Of a DNA stretch of 64,000 bases, positions 18,240 through 28,110 are shown one piece after another. Below the pieces are notes generated by a model. That model saw only the letters and a program-made list of their open reading frames with translations. It did no database searches and was not told where the DNA came from. This DNA comes from Arcticibacter svalbardensis MN12-7 (GTDB taxonomy: Bacteria > Bacteroidota > Bacteroidia > Sphingobacteriales > Sphingobacteriaceae): positions 85,577-149,576 of the forward strand of contig NZ_AQPN01000043.1 in the NCBI RefSeq assembly GCF_000403135.1, read 5' to 3'. A program made the position numbers and the translations under genes. Within the stretch, counting starts at the first letter, position 1. Each line of letters opens with the position of its first letter.

Positions 18240-19064
18240 ATGGCCAAAAAAATTGGAATTAGTATTTTAGGTTGCGGATGGTTTGGATTGCCCCTGGCCA
18301 AACAATTGATAACATTGGGATATCGGGTAAATGGGTCTACTACCACTCCTGACAAATTAACAGCACTTACCGACGAAGGGATAGAGGCTTACTTGATTGA
18401 TCTGGCAAACGAGGATGTTAAAGACGTATCCGCATTCTTTGATTCTGAAGTCTTAGTGATCGCTTTTCCACCCCGAATGCGTTCAGGTAAGGAGGGTAAT
18501 TACCTGCCTAAAATTGAACATGCACTGCGTATGATTAAAAATTCGGCGGTTAAGCAGGTTATATTTATCAGTTCAAGCTCTGTATTTGGCGACACCAATA
18601 CCAAAGTAGATGAATCCTCAATTCCACAACCTGAAACGGATTCAGGAAAGGCAATTCTTTCCGCAGAGAGACTTTTACAATCAACTCCCGGTTTGACCAC
18701 AACGGTACTTCGCTTTTCGGGATTAATAGGTCCGGGACGTGATCCAGGACGGTTTTTTGGAGGAAAAACAGCGGTTCCTAATGGCCAGGCACCAGTAAAC
18801 CTGATTCATCTCGATGATTGCATAGGAATAACTTGCCAGATAATCGAAAAAGAGGCATACGGTCTGGTTTATCATGGCGTTACTCCCGATCATCCTTCCC
18901 GACAGGATTTCTATACCCCGGTATCTGTGAAAGCAGGATACGCTGCTCCAACTTTCATTGATGAGTTAAAAGAATGGAAAATAGTGGAGAGCAAACATGT
19001 TCCACTTTATTTAAATTATACGTTTGTTAATGGATCGCTGCTCGATTTGATAAAAAGATACTGA
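18240..19064 (+). CDS. NAD-dependent epimerase/dehydratase family protein (YeeZ-like)
   Basis: This is a 274-residue cytoplasmic Rossmann-fold protein. The dinucleotide loop is GCGWFGLPLAKQL (near residues 11-23), and FISSSSVFGDT follows around residue 101, with no clear YxxxK after it. This pattern resembles the atypical SDR group that includes E. coli YeeZ. The substrate is unknown, though a nucleotide sugar is possible. The M3 peptidase gene follows 32 bases later and may share the transcript. Confidence 0.78.
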   Translation: MAKKIGISILGCGWFGLPLAKQLITLGYRVNGSTTTPDKLTALTDEGIEAYLIDLANEDVKDVSAFFDSEVLVIAFPPRMRSGKEGNYLPKIEHALRMIKNSAVKQVIFISSSSVFGDTNTKVDESSIPQPETDSGKAILSAERLLQSTPGLTTTVLRFSGLIGPGRDPGRFFGGKTAVPNGQAPVNLIHLDDCIGITCQIIEKEAYGLVYHGVTPDHPSRQDFYTPVSVKAGYAAPTFIDELKEWKIVESKHVPLYLNYTFVNGSLLDLIKRY

Positions 19065-19096
19065 TTAATGCAGCTTTTGATTTAAGTTTAACCTAT

Positions 19097-21184
19097 ATGC
19101 CAAATGTTAAAAGTCAAACAACTACGATGAACCCATTTTTCACAACATATACTACCCCCTTTCATGTTCCTCCTTTCGATAAGATTAAGATCGAACATTT
19201 CAAACCTGCTATCCTGGAGGGGATGAAACAAGAGTCGGCGGAAATTACTTCCATAGCTTACAGTGAGGCTGAGCCCAGTTTTGAAAATACTATTTTAGCG
19301 ATGGAAAATTCGGGACAGCTGTTAACCCGTGTATCATCTGTATTTTTTAATCTTAATTCGGCCAATACTAACGAAGAGATTCAGGCAATTGCCAGAGAAA
19401 TGGCTCCTGAATTAGCGGCTCATCACGATAATATTATTCTGAACCATCCGCTCTTTCTCCGTGTAAAACAGTTATGGGACACGCATGAAAGCTTAAAGCT
19501 GAATGCTGAGCAGATAAAACTAGTGGAGAAAACGCATAAGTCGTTCGTTAGAAGTGGTGCGAATTTAAATGAGGCAGACAAGGCAAAACTTCGGACAATT
19601 AACGCTAAACTTTCTTTGTTAGGTTTAAACTTCGGACAGAATCTTTTAGCTGAAACTAATGCGTATCAATTACTGATTGATAAAAAAGAAGATCTTTCCG
19701 GTTTACCGGAAGAACTGGTTTTAGCAGCTGGCGAAAGTGCTAAACAGTCGGGCAATGAAGGTAAGTGGCTTTTTAGTTTACAGAATCCAAGTGTGATGCC
19801 TTTTCTTCAATATGCGGATAACAGGGAACTGCGGAAACAGATTTGGGAGGCGTATACCCTACGTGGTGATAATAATAACGCACATGATAATAAAGAAATA
19901 GTCAGGAACATTGTCAATCTCCGTAGGGAAAAGGCAGCTTTGCTGGGTTATAAAGACCATGCTAGTTATGTGTTGGAGGAAACCATGGCTAAGACTCCGG
20001 AAAATGCATATAAGTTATTGAATCAGCTGTGGCAACCTGCATTGAATGTAGCAGGGAGAGAGGCTTTCGATCTTCAGAGGATGATTGATGACTCCGGAGC
20101 TCAATTCAAACTGGCACCTTACGATTGGAAATACTATACTGAAGAATTGCGTAAGGAACGCTTCGATTTGGATGAGCAGGAGTTAAGACCTTATTTTAGT
20201 CTGGATAAAGTTTGCGAGGGTGTATTTGGTGTAGCCACGAAGTTATATGGCCTGCAGTTCAAGGAGCTTACTGACCTTCCTAAATATCATGAAGAAGTCT
20301 CTGCTTATGAGGTATCTGAAGCGGATGGAACAGATATTGGGATCTTATATACTGACTTCTTTCCTCGTGCATCTAAGCGTGGAGGGGCATGGATGACCTC
20401 ATACAGCTCACAGAAAATGGAGAATGGAAAGCGGATCAGTCCGGTGATCTCTATTGTATGTAATTTTTCAAAACCTACAGGCGACGCACCTGCCTTACTT
20501 ACCTTTGATGAGGTGACTACTTTTTTCCACGAATTCGGGCATTCTTTACATGGTTTACTTTCCAATGTAACGTACCGGAGTCTTGCAGGCACGGCAGTAT
20601 CGCGCGACTTTGTAGAACTTCCTTCCCAGATTATGGAAAATTGGGCTGCTGAGCCTGAAGTGCTAAAAATGTTTGCCCGGCACTACAAAACGAATGAGGT
20701 CATTCCTGATGAACTGATCAAGAAATTGCATCATACAGGTACGTTCGATCAGGGTTTTGCAACGATTGAATATTTGGCGGCTTCACTCCTGGATCTGGAT
20801 TATCATACGCAGACAAAAGAGCTGAAAGATGATGTAGATTCTTTTGAACGTCAGTCTATGAAAAAAGCGGGGTTAATGGATGAGATCATTCCCCGTTACC
20901 GCAGCACTTATTTCAATCATATTTTTGCTGGCGGTTATTCTGCGGGATACTATAGTTACATCTGGTCCGGAGTATTGGATACTGATGCTTTTGAGGCATT
21001 TAAGGAAACCGGTGATCTTTTCAACCAGGAGAAAGCCCAGAGTTTCAGAATGAATGTACTGGAAAAAGGGGGTACTGAAGAACCAATGGTGCTGTACAAA
21101 AAGTTCCGTGGTGCTGAACCGGGAATTAAGGCCTTGTTGAAAAAAAGGGGTTTGAATTTGGAGCCGGAAAAGAAAGTTATATAA
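19097..21184 (+). CDS. M3-family metallopeptidase (peptidyl-dipeptidase Dcp-like)
   Basis: This is a 695-residue zinc peptidase of the thimet oligopeptidase family. The zinc site HEFGH is at residues 478-482 within FFHEFGHSLHGLL, and the third ligand region follows near FVELPSQIMENWA. There is no signal peptide, so it should be cytoplasmic and degrade short peptides. The overall sequence (NPFFTTYTTPFHVPPFDKIK start) resembles Dcp, which removes C-terminal dipeptides. The ATG at 19127 (MNPFF) is an alternative start close to the family N-terminus. Length matches the family. Confidence 0.9.
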   Translation: MPNVKSQTTTMNPFFTTYTTPFHVPPFDKIKIEHFKPAILEGMKQESAEITSIAYSEAEPSFENTILAMENSGQLLTRVSSVFFNLNSANTNEEIQAIAREMAPELAAHHDNIILNHPLFLRVKQLWDTHESLKLNAEQIKLVEKTHKSFVRSGANLNEADKAKLRTINAKLSLLGLNFGQNLLAETNAYQLLIDKKEDLSGLPEELVLAAGESAKQSGNEGKWLFSLQNPSVMPFLQYADNRELRKQIWEAYTLRGDNNNAHDNKEIVRNIVNLRREKAALLGYKDHASYVLEETMAKTPENAYKLLNQLWQPALNVAGREAFDLQRMIDDSGAQFKLAPYDWKYYTEELRKERFDLDEQELRPYFSLDKVCEGVFGVATKLYGLQFKELTDLPKYHEEVSAYEVSEADGTDIGILYTDFFPRASKRGGAWMTSYSSQKMENGKRISPVISIVCNFSKPTGDAPALLTFDEVTTFFHEFGHSLHGLLSNVTYRSLAGTAVSRDFVELPSQIMENWAAEPEVLKMFARHYKTNEVIPDELIKKLHHTGTFDQGFATIEYLAASLLDLDYHTQTKELKDDVDSFERQSMKKAGLMDEIIPRYRSTYFNHIFAGGYSAGYYSYIWSGVLDTDAFEAFKETGDLFNQEKAQSFRMNVLEKGGTEEPMVLYKKFRGAEPGIKALLKKRGLNLEPEKKVI

Positions 21185-21190
21185 GGTCTG

Positions 21191-21247
21191 CTGTTAATTC
21201 CTTTTAATTATCTACATACTATTAGAATAATTAAAAGGAATTGACAG
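21191..21247. terminator. Long hairpin between converging peptidase genes
   Basis: A 21-base inverted repeat with one G-U-compatible mismatch (left arm 21191-21211, right arm 21227-21247, 15-base loop) lies seven bases after the M3 peptidase gene and 46 bases from the end of the converging S66 gene. It probably terminates both. The arms are unusually long and AT-rich. Confidence 0.65.
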
Positions 21248-21292
21248 CTATTTTGGCAAATTAAAATAAAACACAAGCCTCAAAATATTGAT

Positions 21293-22318
21293 TTACACCT
21301 CTTTGAGAGTACTACCACCTTGACCAACCATAAGTTCATGCTTAACATTGCATTTTAAGGCGAAGTTATTTAGTTGATGTCCTACAGGAAAATCAAAACA
21401 TACGGGATAGGTATATTCCTTTACTTTTTCCATCACCATTTCATAAACGGACTGACCAAACTCTTCTCCTATTGCATCAGTTTTAATATTAAAGCCACCT
21501 ATGATTAAACCTGCCAGATGGGCCAATTTACCAGTACGTTTTAGGTTCCAGAACATCCTGTCAATGCTATATAGTTGTTCTTTAGTATCTTCTACAAATA
21601 GAATTTTGCCCCTGGTGTCAAGGTCAGATGGAGTACCAGCGAGGGTGTGAATGATACTTAAATTACCACCAACCAATGGTCCCTCTGCCCGCCCATATCG
21701 GTTTGACAAGGCTCCTGTCGCAGTATAATTTAACTTTTCCCCTCCCAATGCCTGTTTGATAGATAAAATGGTTGAGATCTGGATGGGTTCGGCTTTTGCC
21801 CAGTCGTCCGGAAAGCTGTTGCACATTTTAGAATGCAGCGTAGCAATACCAAAGTTTTGGTTCACATGAGCATGCAACACAGTAATGTCGCTGAAACCGA
21901 TTAACCATTTGGGATTCCTGACAAAATCTTTAAAGTTGATCTGATCAATGAAACGCACGAAACCATAACCACCCCTTGCGCACATAATGGCCTTAATTTC
22001 CGGGCTATCCAACATCATCTGAAAATCCAGACGCCTTTCTTCGTCTGTACCTCCGTAAGTATAATCCTTTTTCCCTATAGTGGTACCAATAACAACTTTG
22101 AAACCCCAACTTTCCATAAGCTGCACAGAAGGATGAATGGCCTCTAAACTGATGTATCCGGCCGGACTGGTGATTCCAATACTATCTCCTGCTTTTAAGT
22201 AAGGGGGTATTTTATGTTCCCTTCTCATTTCTGAAAGTGTGGGGGCAGCCCAGGCGTCACAGGTTGAGAGGATCCCTCCGGCAGTTACTAAAGAGGTGAT
22301 GAAATTTTTACGGTTCAT
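21293..22318 (-). CDS. LD-carboxypeptidase (peptidase S66 family)
   Basis: This 341-residue protein matches the S66 family, which removes the terminal D-alanine from murein tetrapeptides during cell-wall recycling. The catalytic Ser143 is in WLIGFSDITVLH, the Glu is probably in LFVEDTKEQLYSIDRM, and the His is in FPVGHQLNNFAL. Conserved GGYGFVRFID precedes the Ser. Unlike cytoplasmic LdcA, it begins with an export signal (NRKNFITSLVTAGGILSTCDAWA), so it may act in the periplasm. No murein genes are adjacent. Confidence 0.87.
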   Translation of the reverse strand: MNRKNFITSLVTAGGILSTCDAWAAPTLSEMRREHKIPPYLKAGDSIGITSPAGYISLEAIHPSVQLMESWGFKVVIGTTIGKKDYTYGGTDEERRLDFQMMLDSPEIKAIMCARGGYGFVRFIDQINFKDFVRNPKWLIGFSDITVLHAHVNQNFGIATLHSKMCNSFPDDWAKAEPIQISTILSIKQALGGEKLNYTATGALSNRYGRAEGPLVGGNLSIIHTLAGTPSDLDTRGKILFVEDTKEQLYSIDRMFWNLKRTGKLAHLAGLIIGGFNIKTDAIGEEFGQSVYEMVMEKVKEYTYPVCFDFPVGHQLNNFALKCNVKHELMVGQGGSTLKEV

Positions 22319-22417
22319 GTATGTTGTTTAAAAGAAAAAATAATATTAGAGAAAATACTTTTAAAAATTCATCTTAATTTCATGTTTGAGCTGGTACTTT
22401 GATGAAAAGAAATCAAC

Positions 22418-22849
22418 ATGAAAAAGTTCATTATAGTACTCGCCATCTTAGTTACAGTAATATCAGTAGGCACAACCAGTGCGCAGGTAAGAGTTAACGT
22501 TAACATAGGCACACCAGCTTATTATTATATGCCGGATCAGAATGCCTATTACAATGTTTCCGAAAGATCTTATTATTATGAGTATGGAGGAAGATGGATT
22601 CACAGTTCTTATTTGCCAGGCAGATACAGGAGTTATAATGTGTATAACGTCAGACATATTGAAGTGAATGAACCCCGTCCTTATTTAAGACATAGTTATT
22701 ACAGAGAAAGATACTCCAAATCAAACAATTACCACGTAGTAAATCGTGGTGGTGGTCATTCAAGTTATGATAGAGACAGACATGATGACAGAGGTAACGG
22801 TCATGATAAAGGTGGAAATCATGGAAATGGACATGGTAAACACAAATAA
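22418..22849 (+). CDS. Secreted Tyr/His/Gly-rich small protein
   Basis: This 143-residue protein has a clear signal peptide (MKKFIIVLAILVTVISVGTTSAQ). The mature part is rich in Tyr and Arg at first, then turns into a tail of His, Gly, Asp and Asn (repeated GNGHDKGG-like units). Such tails can bind metals, but no function is known for this family. Its stop codon is directly abutted by the stop of the sensor kinase on the other strand, with no base between. It could be a cell-envelope stress protein. Confidence 0.62.
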   Translation: MKKFIIVLAILVTVISVGTTSAQVRVNVNIGTPAYYYMPDQNAYYNVSERSYYYEYGGRWIHSSYLPGRYRSYNVYNVRHIEVNEPRPYLRHSYYRERYSKSNNYHVVNRGGGHSSYDRDRHDDRGNGHDKGGNHGNGHGKHK

Positions 22850-24175
22850 TCAGGTTGCCTTATAAATTGGGAAATATAAGGTAAAGGTAGTACCCTTGTT
22901 TACTTCTGATTGAACTTCAATATCAATATTGTGGTAGGTGGCAATACTTTTACTGATTGCTAACCCCAAACCGTATCCCCCTGAGGACCGCTGAACATGC
23001 ACTTTTTTAAATCGGTTAAATATCAGGGGGAGGTCAGTTGTTGAGATACCTATACCAGTATCGCTAATAACCAACTGATACCGATGCTCCGGGGTGTATC
23101 TATCCGATATATGGATAGATCCCTGCGGAACATTGTATTTAATAGAATTATTTAAAAGATTATAAATCAACTGGAACAGAAGATCTTTATTGCAGTTGGT
23201 AAATTCTACATCTTCAGTAAGATGTATCGCTAACTGAATCCCCTTCTCCTCAAACCGATCTTCTATTTCTTCTATTACCTGTTTCACCAACACACTTAAT
23301 GTTACTGATTCGGTCCGGGAATATTGATCATTATCAATTCTTGATATTAATAACAGGGAGTTCACTATTCTTTTTAAACGGTTTACTGTGGTCATCAGTT
23401 CGGCCAGTTTTTCATAGGTCTGATCGCTCATCTCATCTTGCATCATCAGATTTTCAATCTTACTATTCAGGATACTGATAGGGGTCATGAGTTCGTGCGA
23501 GGCATTTGCCGTAAACTCACGCTCTTTCTCAAATGCATCTCTTACCTGATCCATTAAACTGATCAGCGAGCTATCCAGGTATTTAAAATCCGTTGTATTG
23601 GTTTTTACCGGAACGGCCCCTTGTGTAAAGGGAAATGTCTGCCTGATGAGTTTCGTCTTGATGATTCGCTGCAAGGGTTTAAGGAGATAACGGGTATAAA
23701 ACAGGTCTATGAGAACGGATATGACAATTAAGCTGATCAATACATATAAAGCAATGCGCTGTAAGGGTCTGTTGTATTCACTGATGGAGGTTACTTTTTT
23801 CCCTACTTCTAATAAATAGGCCTTATTATTTTCTTTAAACGTATAGCTGAGTACCCGGTAAACTAGTGTATCTCCTTCAACACGTCGTCTGCTGGTTTCT
23901 ATGGTATCTATTTTCAGCCATCGCACAGGTTCCAAGGAAATATATTCCTGCTTAAGCATGGTATAACCACCATAACTCTGTTCACCTTCAAGATAATAAT
24001 CAACGCCGTTCGTTTCAATGTTTTTAATAACTGCTGCCTTCTGTTGTTTTAAATTATAATCGGTAAAATCGGAAGTGATATTTTCCACGATGAAAGGCAG
24101 GATAATAATAAATAACAGTACGATACCCAACTTGGATAAGGTGATAAATAACGTTAATTTGTTGATTAACTTCAC
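22850..24175 (-). CDS. Sensor histidine kinase (OmpR-system partner)
   Basis: This 441-residue inner-membrane kinase has a first transmembrane helix near residues 9-30, a periplasmic domain of about 110 residues, and a second helix near 142-162. A HisKA domain follows with His227 in ASHELMTPIS, then the ATPase domain with N box (NLLNNSIKYN), DTGIGIS and GYGLGLAIS. It should phosphorylate the regulator encoded immediately upstream, whose stop overlaps this start by four bases. The periplasmic domain is not a recognised type, so the signal is unknown. Confidence 0.88.
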   Translation of the reverse strand: MKLINKLTLFITLSKLGIVLLFIIILPFIVENITSDFTDYNLKQQKAAVIKNIETNGVDYYLEGEQSYGGYTMLKQEYISLEPVRWLKIDTIETSRRRVEGDTLVYRVLSYTFKENNKAYLLEVGKKVTSISEYNRPLQRIALYVLISLIVISVLIDLFYTRYLLKPLQRIIKTKLIRQTFPFTQGAVPVKTNTTDFKYLDSSLISLMDQVRDAFEKEREFTANASHELMTPISILNSKIENLMMQDEMSDQTYEKLAELMTTVNRLKRIVNSLLLISRIDNDQYSRTESVTLSVLVKQVIEEIEDRFEEKGIQLAIHLTEDVEFTNCNKDLLFQLIYNLLNNSIKYNVPQGSIHISDRYTPEHRYQLVISDTGIGISTTDLPLIFNRFKKVHVQRSSGGYGLGLAISKSIATYHNIDIEVQSEVNKGTTFTLYFPIYKAT

Positions 24176-24852
24176 GCCTGTTTTTTAATTTTGTATCCTA
24201 CTCCGCGAATAGTTTCCAGCCATTCCGTACTGGCAAAGGCCCCAAGTTTCTTGCGTAGGTTTTTGACATGTGCATCTATATAATTCGAATCATTTTCATC
24301 TTCTATAAAATTACCCCATATATGTTCGCACAACTGCATCCTGGTAAGGGGACGATTTTTATGCAAGAGCAAATAACTTAACAAATCAAACTCTTTCTTA
24401 GAAAGCTCTATGGCCGTTTGCTCATGGGTAATCGTTCTTTTTTGAAGGTCTACCATGAATTCGCCTATGCTTACTTCGGAATTGATTAATCCATATTTTC
24501 TTCGGGAAATTGCCTGCATGCGGGAATGCAGCTCGGGAAGGGAAAAGGGTTTAGGAAGGTAGTCGTCTGCGCCAAGGTCAAGGCCTTTAATGCGGTCTTC
24601 GGTATTACCTCTGGCTGTCAATATAATATAGGCTGCATCAGGGTTATATTTTTTTGCTTCCAATAGAAGTTTCAGTCCATCCATATCCGGAAGCCCAAGA
24701 TCGAGCAATACAAAATCATAGGCATTAGAATCAAGAAATTCGAGGGCTTTTTTAGCGGTATGGGCAAGATCAATTAGATAAAAAGACTTTTTAAGAAATA
24801 GCTCTACTTCAAGTGCAAGGGTCTTTTCATCCTCAACTAATAACACTTTCAC
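24172..24852 (-). CDS. OmpR-family response regulator
   Basis: This 226-residue regulator has an N-terminal receiver domain (Glu7/Asp8/Glu9 pocket, phospho-acceptor Asp51 in LLDLGLPD, Lys in LPKPFS). Its C-terminal winged-helix DNA-binding domain is at residues about 130-224 (ELSKKEFDLLSYLLLHK, YIDAHVKNLRKKLG, IRGVGYKI). It is coupled to the sensor kinase by a four-base overlap. A small exported charged protein is encoded just upstream in the same direction and may be part of the system. Confidence 0.92.
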   Translation of the reverse strand: MKVLLVEDEKTLALEVELFLKKSFYLIDLAHTAKKALEFLDSNAYDFVLLDLGLPDMDGLKLLLEAKKYNPDAAYIILTARGNTEDRIKGLDLGADDYLPKPFSLPELHSRMQAISRRKYGLINSEVSIGEFMVDLQKRTITHEQTAIELSKKEFDLLSYLLLHKNRPLTRMQLCEHIWGNFIEDENDSNYIDAHVKNLRKKLGAFASTEWLETIRGVGYKIKKQA

Positions 24853-24871
24853 TGTATTGTGTTTTAAAGTA

Positions 24872-25147
24872 CTACTTTTTTTGTTGTCTTACAGGCTCTG
24901 GCCTATCCTGTTTCCTGGATTTAGGAACTTCCTTTACTTGTTTTTTGGAATCATCTTTCCGCTGTGTTTGTTCGGATTTATTCTCTTGTTTACCACCCTT
25001 ACTATCCTGTTGGACAGCAGCTTGGGAAATAAACGCATAAGTGGTCAACACTCCTATAAGAAGATAAGTAAATGTCCGTTTAAAGGTCTTATTCATCAAG
25101 TAAACAAAGTTCATCATTTTCGATGAGTTTTTCAGATATTTCTGCAT
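24872..25147 (-). CDS. Small exported, highly charged hypothetical protein
   Basis: This encodes up to 91 residues. The real start may be an internal ATG (MNKTFKRTF, near 25093), which begins a typical signal peptide ending around ISQAAV. The mature part is a run of Lys, Gln, Asp, Arg and Pro with no hydrophobic core, probably disordered. It ends 19 bases before the response-regulator gene in the same direction, so co-transcription is likely. No family recognised. Confidence 0.5.
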   Translation of the reverse strand: MQKYLKNSSKMMNFVYLMNKTFKRTFTYLLIGVLTTYAFISQAAVQQDSKGGKQENKSEQTQRKDDSKKQVKEVPKSRKQDRPEPVRQQKK

Positions 25148-25236
25148 TTTAAAAAGAGCGGGAATAAATATTCATAAAATTTAAACACAATGAGATTAAA
25201 GGTGTTAGATACTTAAACACAGAAAATTAAATTATT

Positions 25237-25560
25237 ATGAACTATAAAAAGTATTTACACAGTGGTCTTAGTGATAACACAGACACTGCAAAAGTATTAG
25301 CTGCCTTGTTAGCAGGTGTAGCATTGGGTGCCGCCATTGGAATTTTGTTTGCTCCGGAAAGTGGATCTGAAACACGTAGTTTGCTTTCGGATAAAGCTAA
25401 AGATTTAGCAAGTAATGTGAAAGATAAAGTGCAGACAGCAAAAGACTCTTTGTCCGTTAAGGCCGATGAGCTTAAAGAAACCAAAGATGAAGTGGTAACT
25501 AAAGTTAAAGAGAAATTTAACAAAGCTTCGGGAGAAGTGGATGGTGCAGTGAACGGATAA
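25237..25560 (+). CDS. YtxH-domain protein
   Basis: This 107-residue protein has one glycine/alanine-rich membrane segment (VLAALLAGVALGAAIGILFAP, residues about 20-40) followed by PESGSETR and a long Lys/Ala/Asp/Glu amphipathic helix. That is the YtxH layout, a family linked to envelope stress in many bacteria. It is monocistronic and has its own terminator. Confidence 0.82.
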   Translation: MNYKKYLHSGLSDNTDTAKVLAALLAGVALGAAIGILFAPESGSETRSLLSDKAKDLASNVKDKVQTAKDSLSVKADELKETKDEVVTKVKEKFNKASGEVDGAVNG

Positions 25561-25576
25561 TACGGATTATCTGATA

Positions 25577-25613
25577 TAAAAATCCCCGGTTTATAATTTA
25601 AGCCGGGATTTTT
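25577..25613. terminator. Bidirectional terminator, YtxH gene and sugar operon
   Basis: The arms TAAAAATCCCCGG and CCGGGATTTTTA pair with one bulged C. An A-run precedes and a T-run follows. It lies 17 bases after the YtxH stop and 28 bases from the end of the converging sugar-catabolism operon, so it can serve both. Confidence 0.72.
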
Positions 25614-25640
25614 ATATTTTAAGATTTAATTTTGGGGGAG

Positions 25641-26428
<788 letters not shown>

Positions 26429-26476
26429 AAAATAAATTTAAATTGGTTAGCTATCTTTTTACCTATTATTTTGTTC

Positions 26477-27328
26477 TCACGTATATGCAACAAGCGTTTG
26501 ACGGGATACGCCTAAGCCGTCTATTCCCAACTCTACCACATCGCCTGGTTTTAAATACACAGGAGGATCGAAACCAAGACCTACACCTGCGGGAGTTCCT
26601 GTTGATATTATATCTCCTGGAAGCAGTGTCATAAACTGGCTGATGTAAGATATCAGATATGGGATTTTAAAGATGAGATTTGCTGTTGTGCCGTCCTGCA
26701 TCATTTCTCCGTTTACTTTAAGCCATAAACGCAAATTGTTGACATCTTCTATTTCATCAGGAGTGGCCATAAAAGGACCGGTAGGCGCAAAAGTATCGCA
26801 ACCTTTCCCTTTATCCCAGGTACCATTACGTTCAAGCTGGAAGGCTCGTTCGGATACATCATTATGCAGAGTATAACCGGCAACGTAATCTGCTGCGTCG
26901 GCTTCGTCCACATAAGAGGCTTTTTTACCGATGATGACAGAAAGTTCGACTTCCCAATCTGTCTTTTCAGAATTTTTAGGAATCAGGATATCATCATTCG
27001 GACCTGAGAATGAAGAGCTGGCTTTAAGAAACAAAATAGGCTCAACTGGCAGCGTAGCATTTGTTTCTTTGGCATGATCGGCATAATTTAAACCCACACA
27101 AACAATTTTAGATGGACGTGCTACAGGAGCTCCCAAACGTTCTGTACCGGCAACAACAGGAAGATTTTGTTCATTCTGTTTTATAAAGGCCTGCAGGCGG
27201 CTCAATCCATCGTTTGCAAAAAAGGCTTCATTATAATCTTCTCCAAAAGAAGAAGTATCATAGTAAGTACTATTTATAATTACACCGGTCTTCTCCTGTC
27301 CGGCTATTCCGTAACGTATTAATTTCAT
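26477..27328 (-). CDS. FAH-family hydrolase, probable 2,4-diketo-3-deoxy-L-fuconate hydrolase
   Basis: This 283-residue cytoplasmic enzyme of the fumarylacetoacetate hydrolase family shows CVGLNYADHAKE (about residues 76-87), the metal-binding DWEVELSVIIG, and GTPAGVGLGFDPP. In non-phosphorylative L-fucose catabolism this family cleaves 2,4-diketo-3-deoxy-L-fuconate to pyruvate and L-lactate. The specific assignment rests on its neighbours: a keto-deoxy-fuconate dehydrogenase-like SDR four bases away and an L-fucose dehydrogenase-like gene downstream. The related diketo-rhamnonate route uses similar enzymes and cannot be excluded. Confidence 0.8.
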   Translation of the reverse strand: MKLIRYGIAGQEKTGVIINSTYYDTSSFGEDYNEAFFANDGLSRLQAFIKQNEQNLPVVAGTERLGAPVARPSKIVCVGLNYADHAKETNATLPVEPILFLKASSSFSGPNDDILIPKNSEKTDWEVELSVIIGKKASYVDEADAADYVAGYTLHNDVSERAFQLERNGTWDKGKGCDTFAPTGPFMATPDEIEDVNNLRLWLKVNGEMMQDGTTANLIFKIPYLISYISQFMTLLPGDIISTGTPAGVGLGFDPPVYLKPGDVVELGIDGLGVSRQTLVAYT

Positions 27329-27332
27329 GCTT

Positions 27333-28097
27333 TTAGTTGTTTAATTTTATAAATCCACCGTCAATAGGATAATCATTTCCGGTCACAAATCCAGCTTCAT
27401 CTGAACATAAGTATAAAGCCAGACTAGCTACTTCCTCCGGCTTTCCCATTCTACCAATAGGTTGACTTTTGGAAAGTTTTTCAAAAATTTCCTCTTCTTT
27501 TCCAGCGTAGTTTTTAGAGATAAAGCCATCAACAAATGGGGTATGAATACGAGCAGGGGATACAGTATTACTTCTGATATGATCATTTAAATAATCGCGG
27601 GCAACAGACATACTCATCGCATGAATGGCACCTTTACTCATTGAATAAGCAAACCGGTCCGCTATGCCTACAGCAGATGCGATGGATGCCATGTGTAGCA
27701 TGCACCCTCCGTTGTTCTTTTTCATAAGAGGTATGACAGCGAAAATACAATTGTAAGCTCCTTTGACATTGACCTCAAAAACGCGGTTGAAATCAGCTTC
27801 TGTACATTTTTCTACATTCCCCACATGTGCGATCCCCGCGTTATTTACCAGGATATCGATCTGACCGATAGCAGAAAATGTTTCTATAACATCCTGTTGG
27901 TTTGATACATTCAGAGAATAAGACTTAGCCTGACCACCGGCCTGCTCTATTTCTTCAACAGCTAACTTTCCAGCCAGCTCATTGAGTTCTATGATATGAA
28001 CAAATGCACCTTGCCTGGCAAATAATAGGGCAATTGCCTTACCAATGCCACTGCCGCCTCCAGTAATTACGGCGTGCTTATTTTTTAAACTAAACAT
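27333..28097 (-). CDS. SDR oxidoreductase, probable 2-keto-3-deoxy-L-fuconate dehydrogenase
   Basis: This 254-residue short-chain dehydrogenase has an intact cofactor loop (TGGGSGIG, residues 12-19), NNAGIAH, and the catalytic Ser with Tyr151 and Lys155 in YSMSK. It ends with the standard VTGNDYPIDGG motif. By context it oxidises 2-keto-3-deoxy-L-fuconate at C4 with NAD+, making the substrate of the FAH-family hydrolase encoded next. The gene starts 13 bases after the dehydratase stop, so all are one transcript. Confidence 0.8.
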   Translation of the reverse strand: MFSLKNKHAVITGGGSGIGKAIALLFARQGAFVHIIELNELAGKLAVEEIEQAGGQAKSYSLNVSNQQDVIETFSAIGQIDILVNNAGIAHVGNVEKCTEADFNRVFEVNVKGAYNCIFAVIPLMKKNNGGCMLHMASIASAVGIADRFAYSMSKGAIHAMSMSVARDYLNDHIRSNTVSPARIHTPFVDGFISKNYAGKEEEIFEKLSKSQPIGRMGKPEEVASLALYLCSDEAGFVTGNDYPIDGGFIKLNN

Positions 28098-28110
28098 TTT
28101 TTGTTTTTAT

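Noticed and set aside
24813..25126. Overlapping Phe/Leu/Cys-rich frames on the plus strand
   Set aside because: They lie opposite the small charged exported gene and the start of the response regulator gene, and their composition is that of the reverse complement of Lys/Gln-rich codons.
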